Assembly (NCBI GenBank): GCA_910574965.1
Contig: CAJTDB010000003.1
Coordinates: 1 to 64,000, forward strand
Origin: Lachnospiraceae bacterium
Lineage (GTDB): Bacteria > Bacillota > Clostridia > Lachnospirales > Lachnospiraceae
Length of the DNA stretch: 64,000 nucleotides
Direction of reading: 5' to 3'
Shown here in pieces: positions 1 to 7,458 of this stretch. The position numbers were made by a program, and so were the translations under genes. Position 1 is the first letter of the stretch; every line of letters begins with the position of its first letter. Below the pieces are notes generated by a model. That model saw only the letters and a program-made list of their open reading frames with translations. It did no database searches and was not told where the DNA came from.

Positions 1-622
1 TCTTAAAGGCAGAGTTAAACAGGCTTCTGGTAAAGGAAACCAGCTCTTCCCAGTATCCGTTGACATATGCCTCCTGCATGGGGGTATCGTACTCGTCCAG
101 CAGAATAATTACCTTTTTCCCGTAATATCTGCATAAAAAGGAAGACAGATAATGCAGTCCCATGGTCGCATCTTCCTCTCTCATCGTCTCCGAAATCCGT
201 TCAAAATACGCCTTTTCTCCGGATGTCAGTCCATCCCCTTCTAAAAGAAAGCGATTCTGCACATACAAATCCCTTAGAATCTGACAAATTCTGTAACGGA
301 CTTTCTCATAAGTATTTTCCTTTACATTGGCAAAAGAAAGACTTATCACAGGATAGGTCCCCTGCAGCTTTCTGTAAGGAGCCTTCTCCCAGATGGAAAG
401 TCCCTGAAACAGTTCTCCCTGTCCGGCATACTGGACGGAGAAAAATTTCTCTGTCATGCTCATATTTAAAGTCTTTCCAAAACGCCTGGGGCGGGTAATC
501 AGTGTTACGCTGTCCCCGCCTTCCCACCATTCGGAAAGAAACTTCGTCTTATCTATATAAAAATATCCGCCCCTTCGAATTGTCTCAAAATCCTGACATC
601 CGATACTGATCGTCCTTGCCAT
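1..622 (-). CDS. AAA-ATPase-like / PD-(D/E)XK protein, tandem copy (partial, 3' end outside window)
   Basis: The reading frame opens at the ATG at 622 behind a GGGAGGTGA ribosome site and stays open to the left edge, giving about 207 N-terminal residues. It is the same protein as the complete gene at 646-2337. The three nucleotide differences I see in 622 bp are all silent. This N-terminal part is the AAA-ATPase_like domain, with the nucleotide-binding motif RPRRFGKT and an LDEYD Walker B-like stretch. It lies directly downstream of the intact copy, 23 bp after its stop. Its C-terminal nuclease half would be beyond the window. Function in the family is unproven; members are very common in gut anaerobes. 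Confidence 0.85.
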   Translation of the reverse strand, partial: MARTISIGCQDFETIRRGGYFYIDKTKFLSEWWEGGDSVTLITRPRRFGKTLNMSMTEKFFSVQYAGQGELFQGLSIWEKAPYRKLQGTYPVISLSFANVKENTYEKVRYRICQILRDLYVQNRFLLEGDGLTSGEKAYFERISETMREEDATMGLHYLSSFLCRYYGKKVIILLDEYDTPMQEAYVNGYWEELVSFTRSLFNSAFK

Positions 623-645
623 GCCTGTCACCTCCCTTTTTCCAT

Positions 646-2337
646 TTACCCATTTCTCCCAATCAGAACCTTTTTCCCGCAGAAAGCAAAACCGTACTTT
701 CGTATCCGTTCTTTGGGAACTCCCTTTTCGGTCAGTATGCTTTCGTACTTCTTCTTCTCAATCTGCTCCAGTGCCGCCTTCACAGCGTCGGTAAGTTCTG
801 CTTCCTCCTCCGCATCCTGCACCTTAAATTCCAGAATGATCCCATCCTCTTCATGCTTTGGCTCCAACAGCACATCATACCTTCCAAAACCGCTCTCCCG
901 GTTGGACGTTACCGTATAGCGATCTGCCAGATCCACCAAAAGTCCCAGCACAAAACCGTGGTAAAAGCGCTCCGGCTCTGCTGCCTCGGAAGGCTTTGTC
1001 CCCGTATCAAAGGTACTAAATGTAGCCAGTGCTACTTTATTCATGTAATGGTTCATGGCCTTTAGATCATCCGAGAGCAGGGCTTTGATAAAATCATTAT
1101 AGTTTTCATCCTGTTCCGAAAACCAGCCCCGAATCATATTCTCAAACATCATCCGCACTTCCCGGTTTGTCAAAGCCAATGTATGATACCAACGGCCTGT
1201 CTCCTCTGCAAACTCTATATCAAGGACCCTGAGATAACCGCCCGCCAGCAAAAGACTCCAGACAGCGTTTCTTTTTGTATGCAGTTCTCCATACACCACC
1301 TGCTCGTCAATCTCCACCCGCAATGTTTCCCCGCACAGCAGGCGTTCCAGATTTTGCTTGATTTCTTTATTTCCCTCCCGGATCAGTTTTCCAACCAGGC
1401 TGTTGGAACTGGAATTAGCCCAGTAGGCAGTTGTCTTTCCTGTATCCAGATAATTCAGTATCGACCAAGGATTATAAATATCTGTCTGAGCTCCAAAAAT
1501 AAATCCGTCATACCATTTTTTTACTTTCTGCTTTTGGTCCGACATTCCGAACTCATCCAGCGCCGCAAAGACTTCCTTCTCCGTAAATCCAAAGCTGTCT
1601 GCATACTCATCGGAAGTCGTTGTTACTACTTTGAGATTATTCAGATCCGAAAAAATCGATTCCCTGCTCACCCGCGTAATCCCGGTCATGATCGCCCGCT
1701 CCATATATGGATTGGTCTTAAAGGCAGAGTTAAACAGGCTTCTGGTAAAGGAAACCAGCTCTTCCCAGTATCCGTTGACATACGCCTCCTGCATGGGGGT
1801 ATCGTACTCGTCCAGCAGAATAATTACCTTTTTCCCGTAATATCTGCATAAAAAGGAAGACAGATAATGCAGTCCCATGGTCGCATCTTCCTCTCTCATC
1901 GTCTCCGAAATCCGTTCAAAATACGCCTTTTCTCCGGATGTCAGTCCATCCCCTTCTAAAAGAAAGCGATTCTGCACATACAAATCCCTTAGAATCTGAC
2001 AAATTCTGTAACGGACTTTCTCATAAGTATTTTCCTTTACATTGGCAAAAGAAAGACTTATCACAGGATAGGTCCCCTGCAGCTTTCTGTAAGGAGCCTT
2101 CTCCCAGATGGAAAGTCCCTGAAACAGTTCTCCCTGTCCGGCATACTGGACGGAGAAAAATTTCTCTGTCATGCTCATATTCAAAGTCTTTCCAAAACGC
2201 CTGGGGCGGGTAATCAGTGTTACGCTGTCTCCGCCTTCCCACCATTCGGAAAGAAACTTCGTCTTATCTATATAAAAATATCCGCCCCTTCGAATTGTCT
2301 CAAAATCCTGACATCCGATACTGATCGTCCTTGCCAT
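646..2337 (-). CDS. AAA-ATPase-like protein with C-terminal PD-(D/E)XK nuclease domain
   Basis: A 563-aa protein with the two-domain build of the predicted AAA-ATPase family (AAA-ATPase_like then PDDEXK_9). The N-terminal P-loop is RPRRFGKT (about residues 44-51), and the ATPase region carries LDEYDTPMQEAY. The C-terminal restriction-like fold shows GRYDVLLEP followed by IILEFKV, the D...ExK catalytic pattern, near residues 490-510. The family is highly expanded in Clostridia and Bacteroidetes; roles in DNA processing or element defence are proposed but unproven. The ATG at 2337 is supported by equivalence to the tandem copy. No clear AGGAGG precedes it; the upstream sequence is unlike that of copy 1 beyond the start codon. 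Confidence 0.88.
   Translation of the reverse strand: MARTISIGCQDFETIRRGGYFYIDKTKFLSEWWEGGDSVTLITRPRRFGKTLNMSMTEKFFSVQYAGQGELFQGLSIWEKAPYRKLQGTYPVISLSFANVKENTYEKVRYRICQILRDLYVQNRFLLEGDGLTSGEKAYFERISETMREEDATMGLHYLSSFLCRYYGKKVIILLDEYDTPMQEAYVNGYWEELVSFTRSLFNSAFKTNPYMERAIMTGITRVSRESIFSDLNNLKVVTTTSDEYADSFGFTEKEVFAALDEFGMSDQKQKVKKWYDGFIFGAQTDIYNPWSILNYLDTGKTTAYWANSSSNSLVGKLIREGNKEIKQNLERLLCGETLRVEIDEQVVYGELHTKRNAVWSLLLAGGYLRVLDIEFAEETGRWYHTLALTNREVRMMFENMIRGWFSEQDENYNDFIKALLSDDLKAMNHYMNKVALATFSTFDTGTKPSEAAEPERFYHGFVLGLLVDLADRYTVTSNRESGFGRYDVLLEPKHEEDGIILEFKVQDAEEEAELTDAVKAALEQIEKKKYESILTEKGVPKERIRKYGFAFCGKKVLIGRNG
1716..2337. repeat. Direct repeat of bases 1-622 (period 1715 bp)
   Basis: Bases 1-622 and 1716-2337 match at all but three positions (67, 466 and 514 approximately, in the left copy). 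The repeat ends exactly at the start codons (622 and 2337): the bases upstream of each ATG differ. The left limit of the repeat is outside the window. This is a recent tandem gene duplication, or gene conversion between neighbours. Confidence 0.95.
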
Positions 2338-2370
2338 ATAACCACGTCACTTTCTCCACTCATATTATTT

Positions 2371-2400
2371 AAGAATACCCCATTTTATAGGGGTATTCTT
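2371..2400. terminator. Perfect 11-bp hairpin AAGAATACCCC / GGGGTATTCTT
   Basis: The stem is 2371-2381 with 2390-2400 and the loop is ATTTTATA. It stands 34 bp upstream of the duplicated ATPase gene. Short A/T runs flank both sides, so it can act as a weak bidirectional terminator insulating the ATPase genes from the accessory region. Confidence 0.5.
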
Positions 2401-2733
2401 TGGTTTCCGTGTTCAAAATAAACATATCAGCGCGTTTTTGATAATCTTATCTAAGCTGTAATTACTTAGACTTTTATCACCTTCTACACGATGCACCATT
2501 TTGCACCTAAATGCACCCCGATCCTTGAAAGGCATTTGTAAAGCACTGTATAAGTTTATAGTTATCTTAAAAAGATTATACTTCAAATTATCCGCTGAAA
2601 CAAGAAAAGTTTTCTCTTTGGAAGAGTATTATGTCTACACATCTGGATCGTTAGCACCTATACTACTTAAGTTTTACAAATGCACACCTGGGTACAGATA
2701 ATGCCTATGTACCCAGGTATACATATCAAAATG
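2401..2733. other. Gene-free stretch with short repeats and an inverted repeat
   Basis: I see no convincing gene here. It holds three copies of TGCACC spaced about 10 bp apart (2492-2518). A perfect 10-bp inverted repeat, ACCTGGGTAC (2686-2695) / GTACCCAGGT (2709-2718), lies just past the stop of the sigma-like gene. The inverted repeat lacks a clean T-run on either strand, so it may be a protein-binding or recombination site rather than a terminator. Confidence 0.5.
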
Positions 2734-3234
2734 CTATTTTATGTATTCTCGCTTTATATACTCTGGAAGGACTTTCTCTAAACTTTTACGAAGGCGTTTT
2801 ATTCTTCGGCATATGTCTGGCCTGTGTTTGCCTAATTTTTCAGCCGCCTCCGATTGACTCATTCCATCCACAACTAATAACGTCAACAACTCGATATCGA
2901 TCTCATTTAAGGATTTAAGCCACATAACTATCTCAGGTGTTGCAATATCATCGATCCAGGAATAACGTCCACAGCCACTAAACTTATCCTGTGTCATACC
3001 GGATTGATACATTGCATAGCTCAATGCTGTTAGTATTTTTTCACCTTCTTCTTCTTCGTTATAAGAAAAAGTGTGCTTAGAAAAGCGTCTATCCCCGTTG
3101 AGTTCATCGAGCCACATCCGATAAATTTCGGATATTTGTTGATCTGACATTCCAGCCTCTTTACAAATTTTTGCAGTTTTCTTCCATTCTTTCTCCATTT
3201 TCTTCCTCTCGCGTCCATAATTGAATCCAGCCAT
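2734..3234 (-). CDS. Sigma-70 region 4-like helix-turn-helix regulator
   Basis: A 166-aa protein. The start at 3234 is chosen because AAAGGAG sits seven bases upstream; longer frames exist but lack a ribosome site. The C-terminal third (LLTLLVVDGMSQSEAAEKLG followed by a basic helix) is a sigma-70 region 4 style HTH. The N-terminal half is charged and helical. Such sigma-like proteins are common regulators in Firmicute integrative elements. It is preceded by a hairpin with a U-run on its own strand (3309-3367), which may attenuate transcription coming from the 59-aa gene at 3432-3611. The target is unknown. Confidence 0.7.
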   Translation of the reverse strand: MAGFNYGRERKKMEKEWKKTAKICKEAGMSDQQISEIYRMWLDELNGDRRFSKHTFSYNEEEEGEKILTALSYAMYQSGMTQDKFSGCGRYSWIDDIATPEIVMWLKSLNEIDIELLTLLVVDGMSQSEAAEKLGKHRPDICRRIKRLRKSLEKVLPEYIKREYIK

Positions 3235-3308
3235 ATGGTAGACTCCTTTCTTAGGTGGCGGTGTTCCGCCCGGAGCCGTTATGGGTAGGATTCCTTTCCT
3301 GAGACGCC

Positions 3309-3367
3309 AAAAAACGGCAGCGCGGAACACCAAACATTTGTTCTTTCGATGTCCTCCGCACTGCCGT
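3309..3367 (-). terminator. Terminator/attenuator-like hairpin upstream of the sigma-like gene
   Basis: On the minus strand ACGGCAGTGCGG (3367-3356) pairs with CCGCGCTGCCGT (3325-3314), 12 bp with one G-U pair, followed at once by TTTTTT (3314-3309). The loop is about 30 nt. It lies between the 59-aa gene and the sigma-like gene, so it could end or attenuate their common transcript. Confidence 0.6.
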
Positions 3368-3431
3368 CTCAAAATCCTGATAAACTCAGAACCGCGGTCT
3401 CACGGGATTATTAAGTTGTTATCATTACCTT

Positions 3432-3611
3432 TTACTTTGCATTGCGTATTCTGCCACGGCGTGTTTTGATTGGTATTCCCGGTCCAATGATAATCTGGAT
3501 GACACGTTCACCATCCCTGATTTCTATCACCCCCTTGTCGGCATAATACTTGGCCGCTAGATGTCCTCCGATGTGTCGAAGTTCCACTACTGATGTGTTT
3601 GTCTTCTGCAT
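3432..3611 (-). CDS. Small hypothetical protein (59 aa)
   Basis: A short frame with an ATG at 3611 behind a full AGGAGG (eight bases before the start) and a TAA at 3432. The protein is mixed alpha/beta: a VVELRHIGGHLAAKYY start, an acidic middle (IEIRDGERV), a hydrophobic IIIGPGIP strand and a basic RRGRIRNAK tail. I do not recognise the family. The tail and its position beside a sigma-like gene suggest a nucleic-acid-binding accessory protein, but this is inference. Confidence 0.6.
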   Translation of the reverse strand: MQKTNTSVVELRHIGGHLAAKYYADKGVIEIRDGERVIQIIIGPGIPIKTRRGRIRNAK

Positions 3612-3702
3612 AATAAGTACCTCCTGAATTCTATTTGCAACATGCGATATTGCCTGTTGCGTAAGTTGATTCTACAGAAAAAAATGAGGCTTGAATACAG
3701 AA

Positions 3703-3772
3703 GTGGAAGTCACTGGAATCCAGCGGAAATGATATACGGAATCCACCGGAACTCAGCGGAGTTACGCGGAAA
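3703..3772. repeat. Array of seven GGA motifs phased at about 10 bp
   Basis: The GGA core (consensus CRSYGGAA) recurs at 3705, 3715, 3725, 3738, 3748, 3758 and 3768: six spacings, five of 10 bp and one of 13. All copies face the same way and fall on one face of the helix, as in iterons or arm-type recombinase/regulator sites. The array lies about 70 bp upstream of the promoter at 3843. The stretch 3612-4020 otherwise holds no convincing gene. Confidence 0.55.
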
Positions 3773-3842
3773 AATGAGTATTTTGAATCTCAATATTACA
3801 GTGGTAGAACTACTGGAAATCGCCCGAAAAGCATAAAATGTA

Positions 3843-3871
3843 TTGACAAAATTACATATGTATGCTAGAAT
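3843..3871 (+). promoter_or_regulatory. Sigma-A promoter for the gene at 4021
   Basis: TTGACA at 3843-3848, a 17-bp spacer and TAGAAT at 3866-3871, with an extended -10 TGC just before. Transcription would start near 3878. A palindrome, GTTAG-TTATAT-CTAAC, follows at about 3893-3908 at the start of the transcript and is a candidate operator. Confidence 0.75.
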
Positions 3872-3945
3872 GATTGCAGTAAGGTTAGTTATATCTAACT
3901 GCACTGCGTACATTAGCAATATGTGTCCAGCATTACTTTCCGGGC

Positions 3946-4001
3946 ATGATTGCGTAATTCGCCGGTGCTCTCTATAAGAGGACGGGCGATGGCGCAATCA
4001 T
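3946..4001 (+). promoter_or_regulatory. Structured 5' leader of the gene at 4021
   Basis: ATGATTGCG (3946-3954) is complementary to CGCAATCAT (3993-4001), closing a domain with an inner CTCT-TATA-AGAG hairpin. The helix ends four bases before the AAGGAGGG ribosome site, so folding could control translation. No known riboswitch class is recognised. Confidence 0.45.
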
Positions 4002-4020
4002 CAAAAAGGAGGGTAATGAG

Positions 4021-4620
4021 ATGAGAAAGACAAGCTATAGGTGCGAAGTTTACTTCGAGGATAGGCATACCATAACTAATACACCTGAGAGCTGTAAGGA
4101 TGAGATCTCAGGTGATATAGCGATGCATGTCAACCGGATGTCCCCATCAATCCGGGTTAGCAATTTTCCACGGAGAAACGGAGAGGTAGAAGTTGATGTG
4201 GCAGACCAAGCAGAGCTGAATTGGATGTTGGAAGATGACGAGATTACTCCAGAGTTTAGGGAGAATTACATCGAAATCCTGCGTGGCGAACTGCCGGCTT
4301 GGAAATTGTTTGCAGTGGATCTTCATTCGAACGCCAGTCCCTGTCTCAATTTCATCAACGCGGATACTGGCGTAGAAGAGCACCTGTTTATTAACCGCGT
4401 GCCGGGACTGCAGATAATGTTTGAGATGGATCGCGCCGACGGTTACACTGACAAGTATCTGTTGAAGTTTGAGCATGGAAGCTGTGATGGAACCTCAATG
4501 GTCCTGACGGAATATTATAGCCACGGAAGATACGAAATCGTCTTTGATGGCAGTGGGTTCTGCAAAAATCATCCCGATAAGGAGTGGGATTATATATACG
4601 TAACAGAAATTCTCTACTGA
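4021..4620 (+). CDS. Hypothetical cytoplasmic protein (199 aa)
   Basis: The ATG at 4021 has AAGGAGGG nine bases upstream, a good promoter at 3843 and a terminator at 4654-4682, so this is a complete one-gene transcript. The protein is acidic and soluble with no signal peptide or membrane segment. It begins with RKTSYRCEVYFEDRH and ends in beta-rich sequence. I do not recognise its family. It stands with other plus-strand cargo genes against the minus-strand recombinases, and so is probably accessory cargo of the element. Confidence 0.7.
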   Translation: MRKTSYRCEVYFEDRHTITNTPESCKDEISGDIAMHVNRMSPSIRVSNFPRRNGEVEVDVADQAELNWMLEDDEITPEFRENYIEILRGELPAWKLFAVDLHSNASPCLNFINADTGVEEHLFINRVPGLQIMFEMDRADGYTDKYLLKFEHGSCDGTSMVLTEYYSHGRYEIVFDGSGFCKNHPDKEWDYIYVTEILY

Positions 4621-4653
4621 TCTTTCTGCTGATCTGGACATGTTGACAACATG

Positions 4654-4682
4654 AGCTGCGGTATATCCGCGGCTTTTTCTTT
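4654..4682 (+). terminator. Rho-independent terminator
   Basis: The stem is AGCTGCGG (4654-4661) / CCGCGGCT (4667-4674) with one G-U pair and a TATAT loop, followed by TTTTTCTTT. It closes the 4021-4620 transcript. Confidence 0.8.
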
Positions 4683-4702
4683 CCTACGATGTTAAATTAT
4701 GT

Positions 4703-4708
4703 TATAAT
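4703..4708 (+). promoter_or_regulatory. -10 box TATAAT of the 4742-7331 pair
   Basis: A perfect TATAAT ends directly before an upstream ATG at 4709. Transcription would start near 4715, so the ATG at 4709 cannot be used and the real start is the GTG at 4742. The -35 is weak (about 4681-4686). Confidence 0.6.
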
Positions 4709-4741
4709 ATGCATATCCTTGAAACAACAGGGGGTATAGCA

Positions 4742-6040
4742 GTGGGTAATAAACAAACAATGGATGAAAATACAAAAAAACTTTTTGATAGCCTGAAAAA
4801 ACTTCGAGATGTAAGAAATGACCGCATAGAATACAGCAAAGAAGTTTTAAAATCATTAAATTATGAAAAGGAACGGGAACCCTATGAATTTGATGCCTTT
4901 TTAGTAAAAGCTATAGAAATAAGGTTTAAAGAATCCAGAAATGCTGATATTGCTTTAATGGCTTTCGGATTGATGCCAGGATATGAATATGAAAAAATTG
5001 CAACCATTGACCGGCGATACAAATATCTTGAGGAAAGTGATTATCTTGCGCACAATCCGCGTAGTAAAATAAAGACGTTTGCCAATGCAACTGAGGAAGA
5101 GAAATACGATTTGGCAGAAGCCCTTAGATGTGGCCCGGAAGATAAACGCATTGAATGGCTGGCAGATTTTTTGCTTGACCAAAAACAAAATAATATAAAG
5201 AAAATTATAGAAGATGTTGACAATTATATTAGAACTATTAACGGTAAACGGTTTGCCAAATTACCAGAACCAAACTACCTTAAGAACAATGGTAGAGTTC
5301 AGAATGAATGTATGGGTAATGCTCGTATCAAAAGTTCACCGGAGGATTGCGCCACTACCCAGACAATTTTAGATGAAAATTCTAATAGTGTTAGGCCAGG
5401 AGCCGGAAATAAAGTAAAATCAAAAAATACAACCAAGGAAGATGTGAATTTTAAGTTTGACCTAACAAATAATAATAGTATTGAACAAGAAGAAAACGAA
5501 CAGAAGATCCCTGACACGAATAACATATCAATATGTGAGGAGGATGAGCGGGACACATCAACTAAAGATAGTGGCATACAAGTGTCAACCAATGCAGACA
5601 GTAGCAAGAATAATCTGCAAGAAACATTCTTTATTGGATTATTTCCTGATGAATTATCTGACTTATCCATGTTACTTAATAAATTATCTACAGCAAAAAA
5701 CCATTTACTAAAACTATTTGCTAAAAATAAAGCGTTTCTAAAAAAGACTATATTAGTTATTATTGTTGTCTGTGTCGCAGTTACTGCAATTGTAGGTGTC
5801 GCAGTTGCTGCAACTGTAGTTTTTATCCAATTACAAAACTCAGATCGACAAAACAAGACTCAATATCATTTCGAATCAGAATTGATTGATAGGGGGCTTT
5901 TTAATGAATCTTATACAATTGAAAAAATATGTACAAGCATTTACATTTATTATACAGATGAGGAAACTGGCCAAAAAAGAAGGACTTCAATTATTGATGA
6001 AGAGATAAGCGAGGAGATGATAGATGCGGAGGTTGATTAA
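4742..6040 (+). CDS. Hypothetical single-pass membrane protein (432 aa)
   Basis: The GTG start at 4742 has AGGGGG seven bases upstream and lies after the TATAAT at 4703. Residues 1-150 are a charged, helical cytoplasmic domain. They are followed by a long low-complexity Asn/Ser/Glu/Lys linker (about 180-290), a very hydrophobic Val/Ala-rich membrane helix (about residues 336-362) and a 65-residue tail. The family is not recognised. The gene is clearly AT-rich. Its end overlaps the start of the DUF11-type gene by 17 bp, which implies coupled translation and a shared role at the cell surface. It could transmit a signal across the membrane or anchor a surface complex; this is inference. Confidence 0.72.
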   Translation: MGNKQTMDENTKKLFDSLKKLRDVRNDRIEYSKEVLKSLNYEKEREPYEFDAFLVKAIEIRFKESRNADIALMAFGLMPGYEYEKIATIDRRYKYLEESDYLAHNPRSKIKTFANATEEEKYDLAEALRCGPEDKRIEWLADFLLDQKQNNIKKIIEDVDNYIRTINGKRFAKLPEPNYLKNNGRVQNECMGNARIKSSPEDCATTQTILDENSNSVRPGAGNKVKSKNTTKEDVNFKFDLTNNNSIEQEENEQKIPDTNNISICEEDERDTSTKDSGIQVSTNADSSKNNLQETFFIGLFPDELSDLSMLLNKLSTAKNHLLKLFAKNKAFLKKTILVIIVVCVAVTAIVGVAVAATVVFIQLQNSDRQNKTQYHFESELIDRGLFNESYTIEKICTSIYIYYTDEETGQKRRTSIIDEEISEEMIDAEVD

Positions 6041-7331
6041 GAACATTTTAATAATGACTGGAGTTATTACTATGGCCATAATATGGCTCTTAAACAGGAA
6101 TAACAATTATGATGAAAAATACTCGACCTACTCGTTAGAGCAGATCAATGACGGTAGCTGGAAGAAAGGTGACATCACCTTCAACTCCATCGTCCTCAAA
6201 GATTCTGACTACGAGTGGTACAAAAACACTCATGATGGTAAGCCCATCCCTCAAGGCACCCTCCGCAACGAGACCAACTTCGTTGGCGCTCGTGTCGCTG
6301 GAACCAACCAAGGTGCCGCCAATGTCTGGGAAGGCGATAGGATCTCGGTCGAAGATGGCAAGACCTATGTCGTCCGTCTCTACGTTCACAACAATAACCC
6401 TTACGGCGAGGAAGAGGGTAACGTCGCGAAGAACACTCAGGTGCGCTTCTACGTTCCTCAAACTGCCTCCAAAAACGTTACGGTCAATGGTTGGCTGAAA
6501 GCCGATAATGCTCGTGAGAAAGACGGTTATGTCGATGATGTGACTTTCTACAACAACGACACTCCGTTCCATCTTGAGTACGTTGATGGCTCCGCTCTGC
6601 TTGAGAACGGTAACTACGCTAGTGGTGCTGGCGTCAAGCTCACCAATAGCATCGTCAACCAAGGTAATCCTACCGGCAACGTTGCCGATGAGTGGACTAA
6701 GATCGGCTACAACGGCCTCGACGGTGATGTCCCTGGATGTTATAAATACATCAACTACGTGACCATCGAAGTCAAAGCGGTCTTTGATTACGAATATACT
6801 GTAGAAAAGAAAGCTCGTGTTGTCGGTGATGCCGATCGCACTTGGAAAGACACTGTTGAAGCCAAGGTCGGCGACAAAGTCGAATTCCAGATCGAGTACA
6901 AGAACACTAGCGACAAAACCCAGATGGGCGTCAGCATTCGTGACATTTTGCCATCCAACCTGCGTTATATCAGCGGTTCGGCCAAGCTTTACAATGCTAA
7001 CCATCCTAGCGGTGCTACCTTCACTCATGACTATCTTGTTAATCAGGGTGTAAATATTGGTGGATATACTGCTGGCTCCAACGCTATCATTCGCTTCCAG
7101 GTGGAAGTCGTTGATGATAACTTGGCTTGTGGTTCTAACACTATGGTAAACTGGGGTCGTGCTGGTGTCGGTACGAAGACCATTCAGGATTATGCTCAGG
7201 TGATAGTCAAGAAAGATGGGAATATATTTATGACCAAAGCAACTGTGCTTAGTATGTTGATTTTAATATGTCTAGCCGCCATTATCGTTTTACTTTATAA
7301 AATGCATAAAAACAAGCAAATCCACACATAG
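6024..7331 (+). CDS. DUF11-type surface protein with two membrane anchors
   Basis: A 435-aa protein. An N-terminal membrane helix (about 6-24) and a C-terminal helix (about 408-427) bracket a large ectodomain. The last third of the ectodomain (VGDKVEFQIEYKNTSD, then DILPSNLRYISGS) matches the DUF11 / conserved repeat beta-sandwich found in cell-wall proteins. The start at 6024 has GGAG upstream and overlaps the preceding gene. A paralogue, a lipoprotein, is at 21480-22805; the two share a 35-bp identical stretch (6258-6292 / 21849-21883). The ectodomain codons (about 6130-7200) are GC-rich, while both membrane ends and the neighbours are AT-rich, so the gene looks mosaic. No LPXTG signal is seen. 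Confidence 0.75.
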   Translation: MRRLIKNILIMTGVITMAIIWLLNRNNNYDEKYSTYSLEQINDGSWKKGDITFNSIVLKDSDYEWYKNTHDGKPIPQGTLRNETNFVGARVAGTNQGAANVWEGDRISVEDGKTYVVRLYVHNNNPYGEEEGNVAKNTQVRFYVPQTASKNVTVNGWLKADNAREKDGYVDDVTFYNNDTPFHLEYVDGSALLENGNYASGAGVKLTNSIVNQGNPTGNVADEWTKIGYNGLDGDVPGCYKYINYVTIEVKAVFDYEYTVEKKARVVGDADRTWKDTVEAKVGDKVEFQIEYKNTSDKTQMGVSIRDILPSNLRYISGSAKLYNANHPSGATFTHDYLVNQGVNIGGYTAGSNAIIRFQVEVVDDNLACGSNTMVNWGRAGVGTKTIQDYAQVIVKKDGNIFMTKATVLSMLILICLAAIIVLLYKMHKNKQIHT

Positions 7332-7404
7332 GCAAAACTTAAAAAAAATAAATACGAGATTATTATAATCGTATCCGATTTATACTTGATTATCATGATA
7401 ACAA

Positions 7405-7430
7405 GCCCCTGTGGAAGTCTCCGCAGGGGC
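7405..7430 (-). terminator. Terminator of the recombinase operon
   Basis: GCCCCTG...CAGGGGC with an inner GGA/TCC and an AGTC loop. On the minus strand it is followed by TTGTTAT. It lies 28 bp past the stop of the serine recombinase and faces the end of the DUF11-type gene. Confidence 0.65.
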
Positions 7431-7458
7431 CTAATGTGCTAATTCCGTTCGTATCAGT

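Noticed and set aside
2501-2701. A 66-codon plus-strand frame
   Set aside because: No ribosome site, AT-rich, low-complexity protein with no resemblance to anything known.
3642-3836. A 64-codon plus-strand frame over the GGA repeat array
   Set aside because: No ribosome site; the regular 10-bp phase, not a multiple of three, argues for a DNA-level signal.
6135-7028. A 297-codon open frame antisense to the DUF11-type gene
   Set aside because: No ribosome site or known motif; it mirrors the codon bias of the real gene, which has anchors and a recognised domain.
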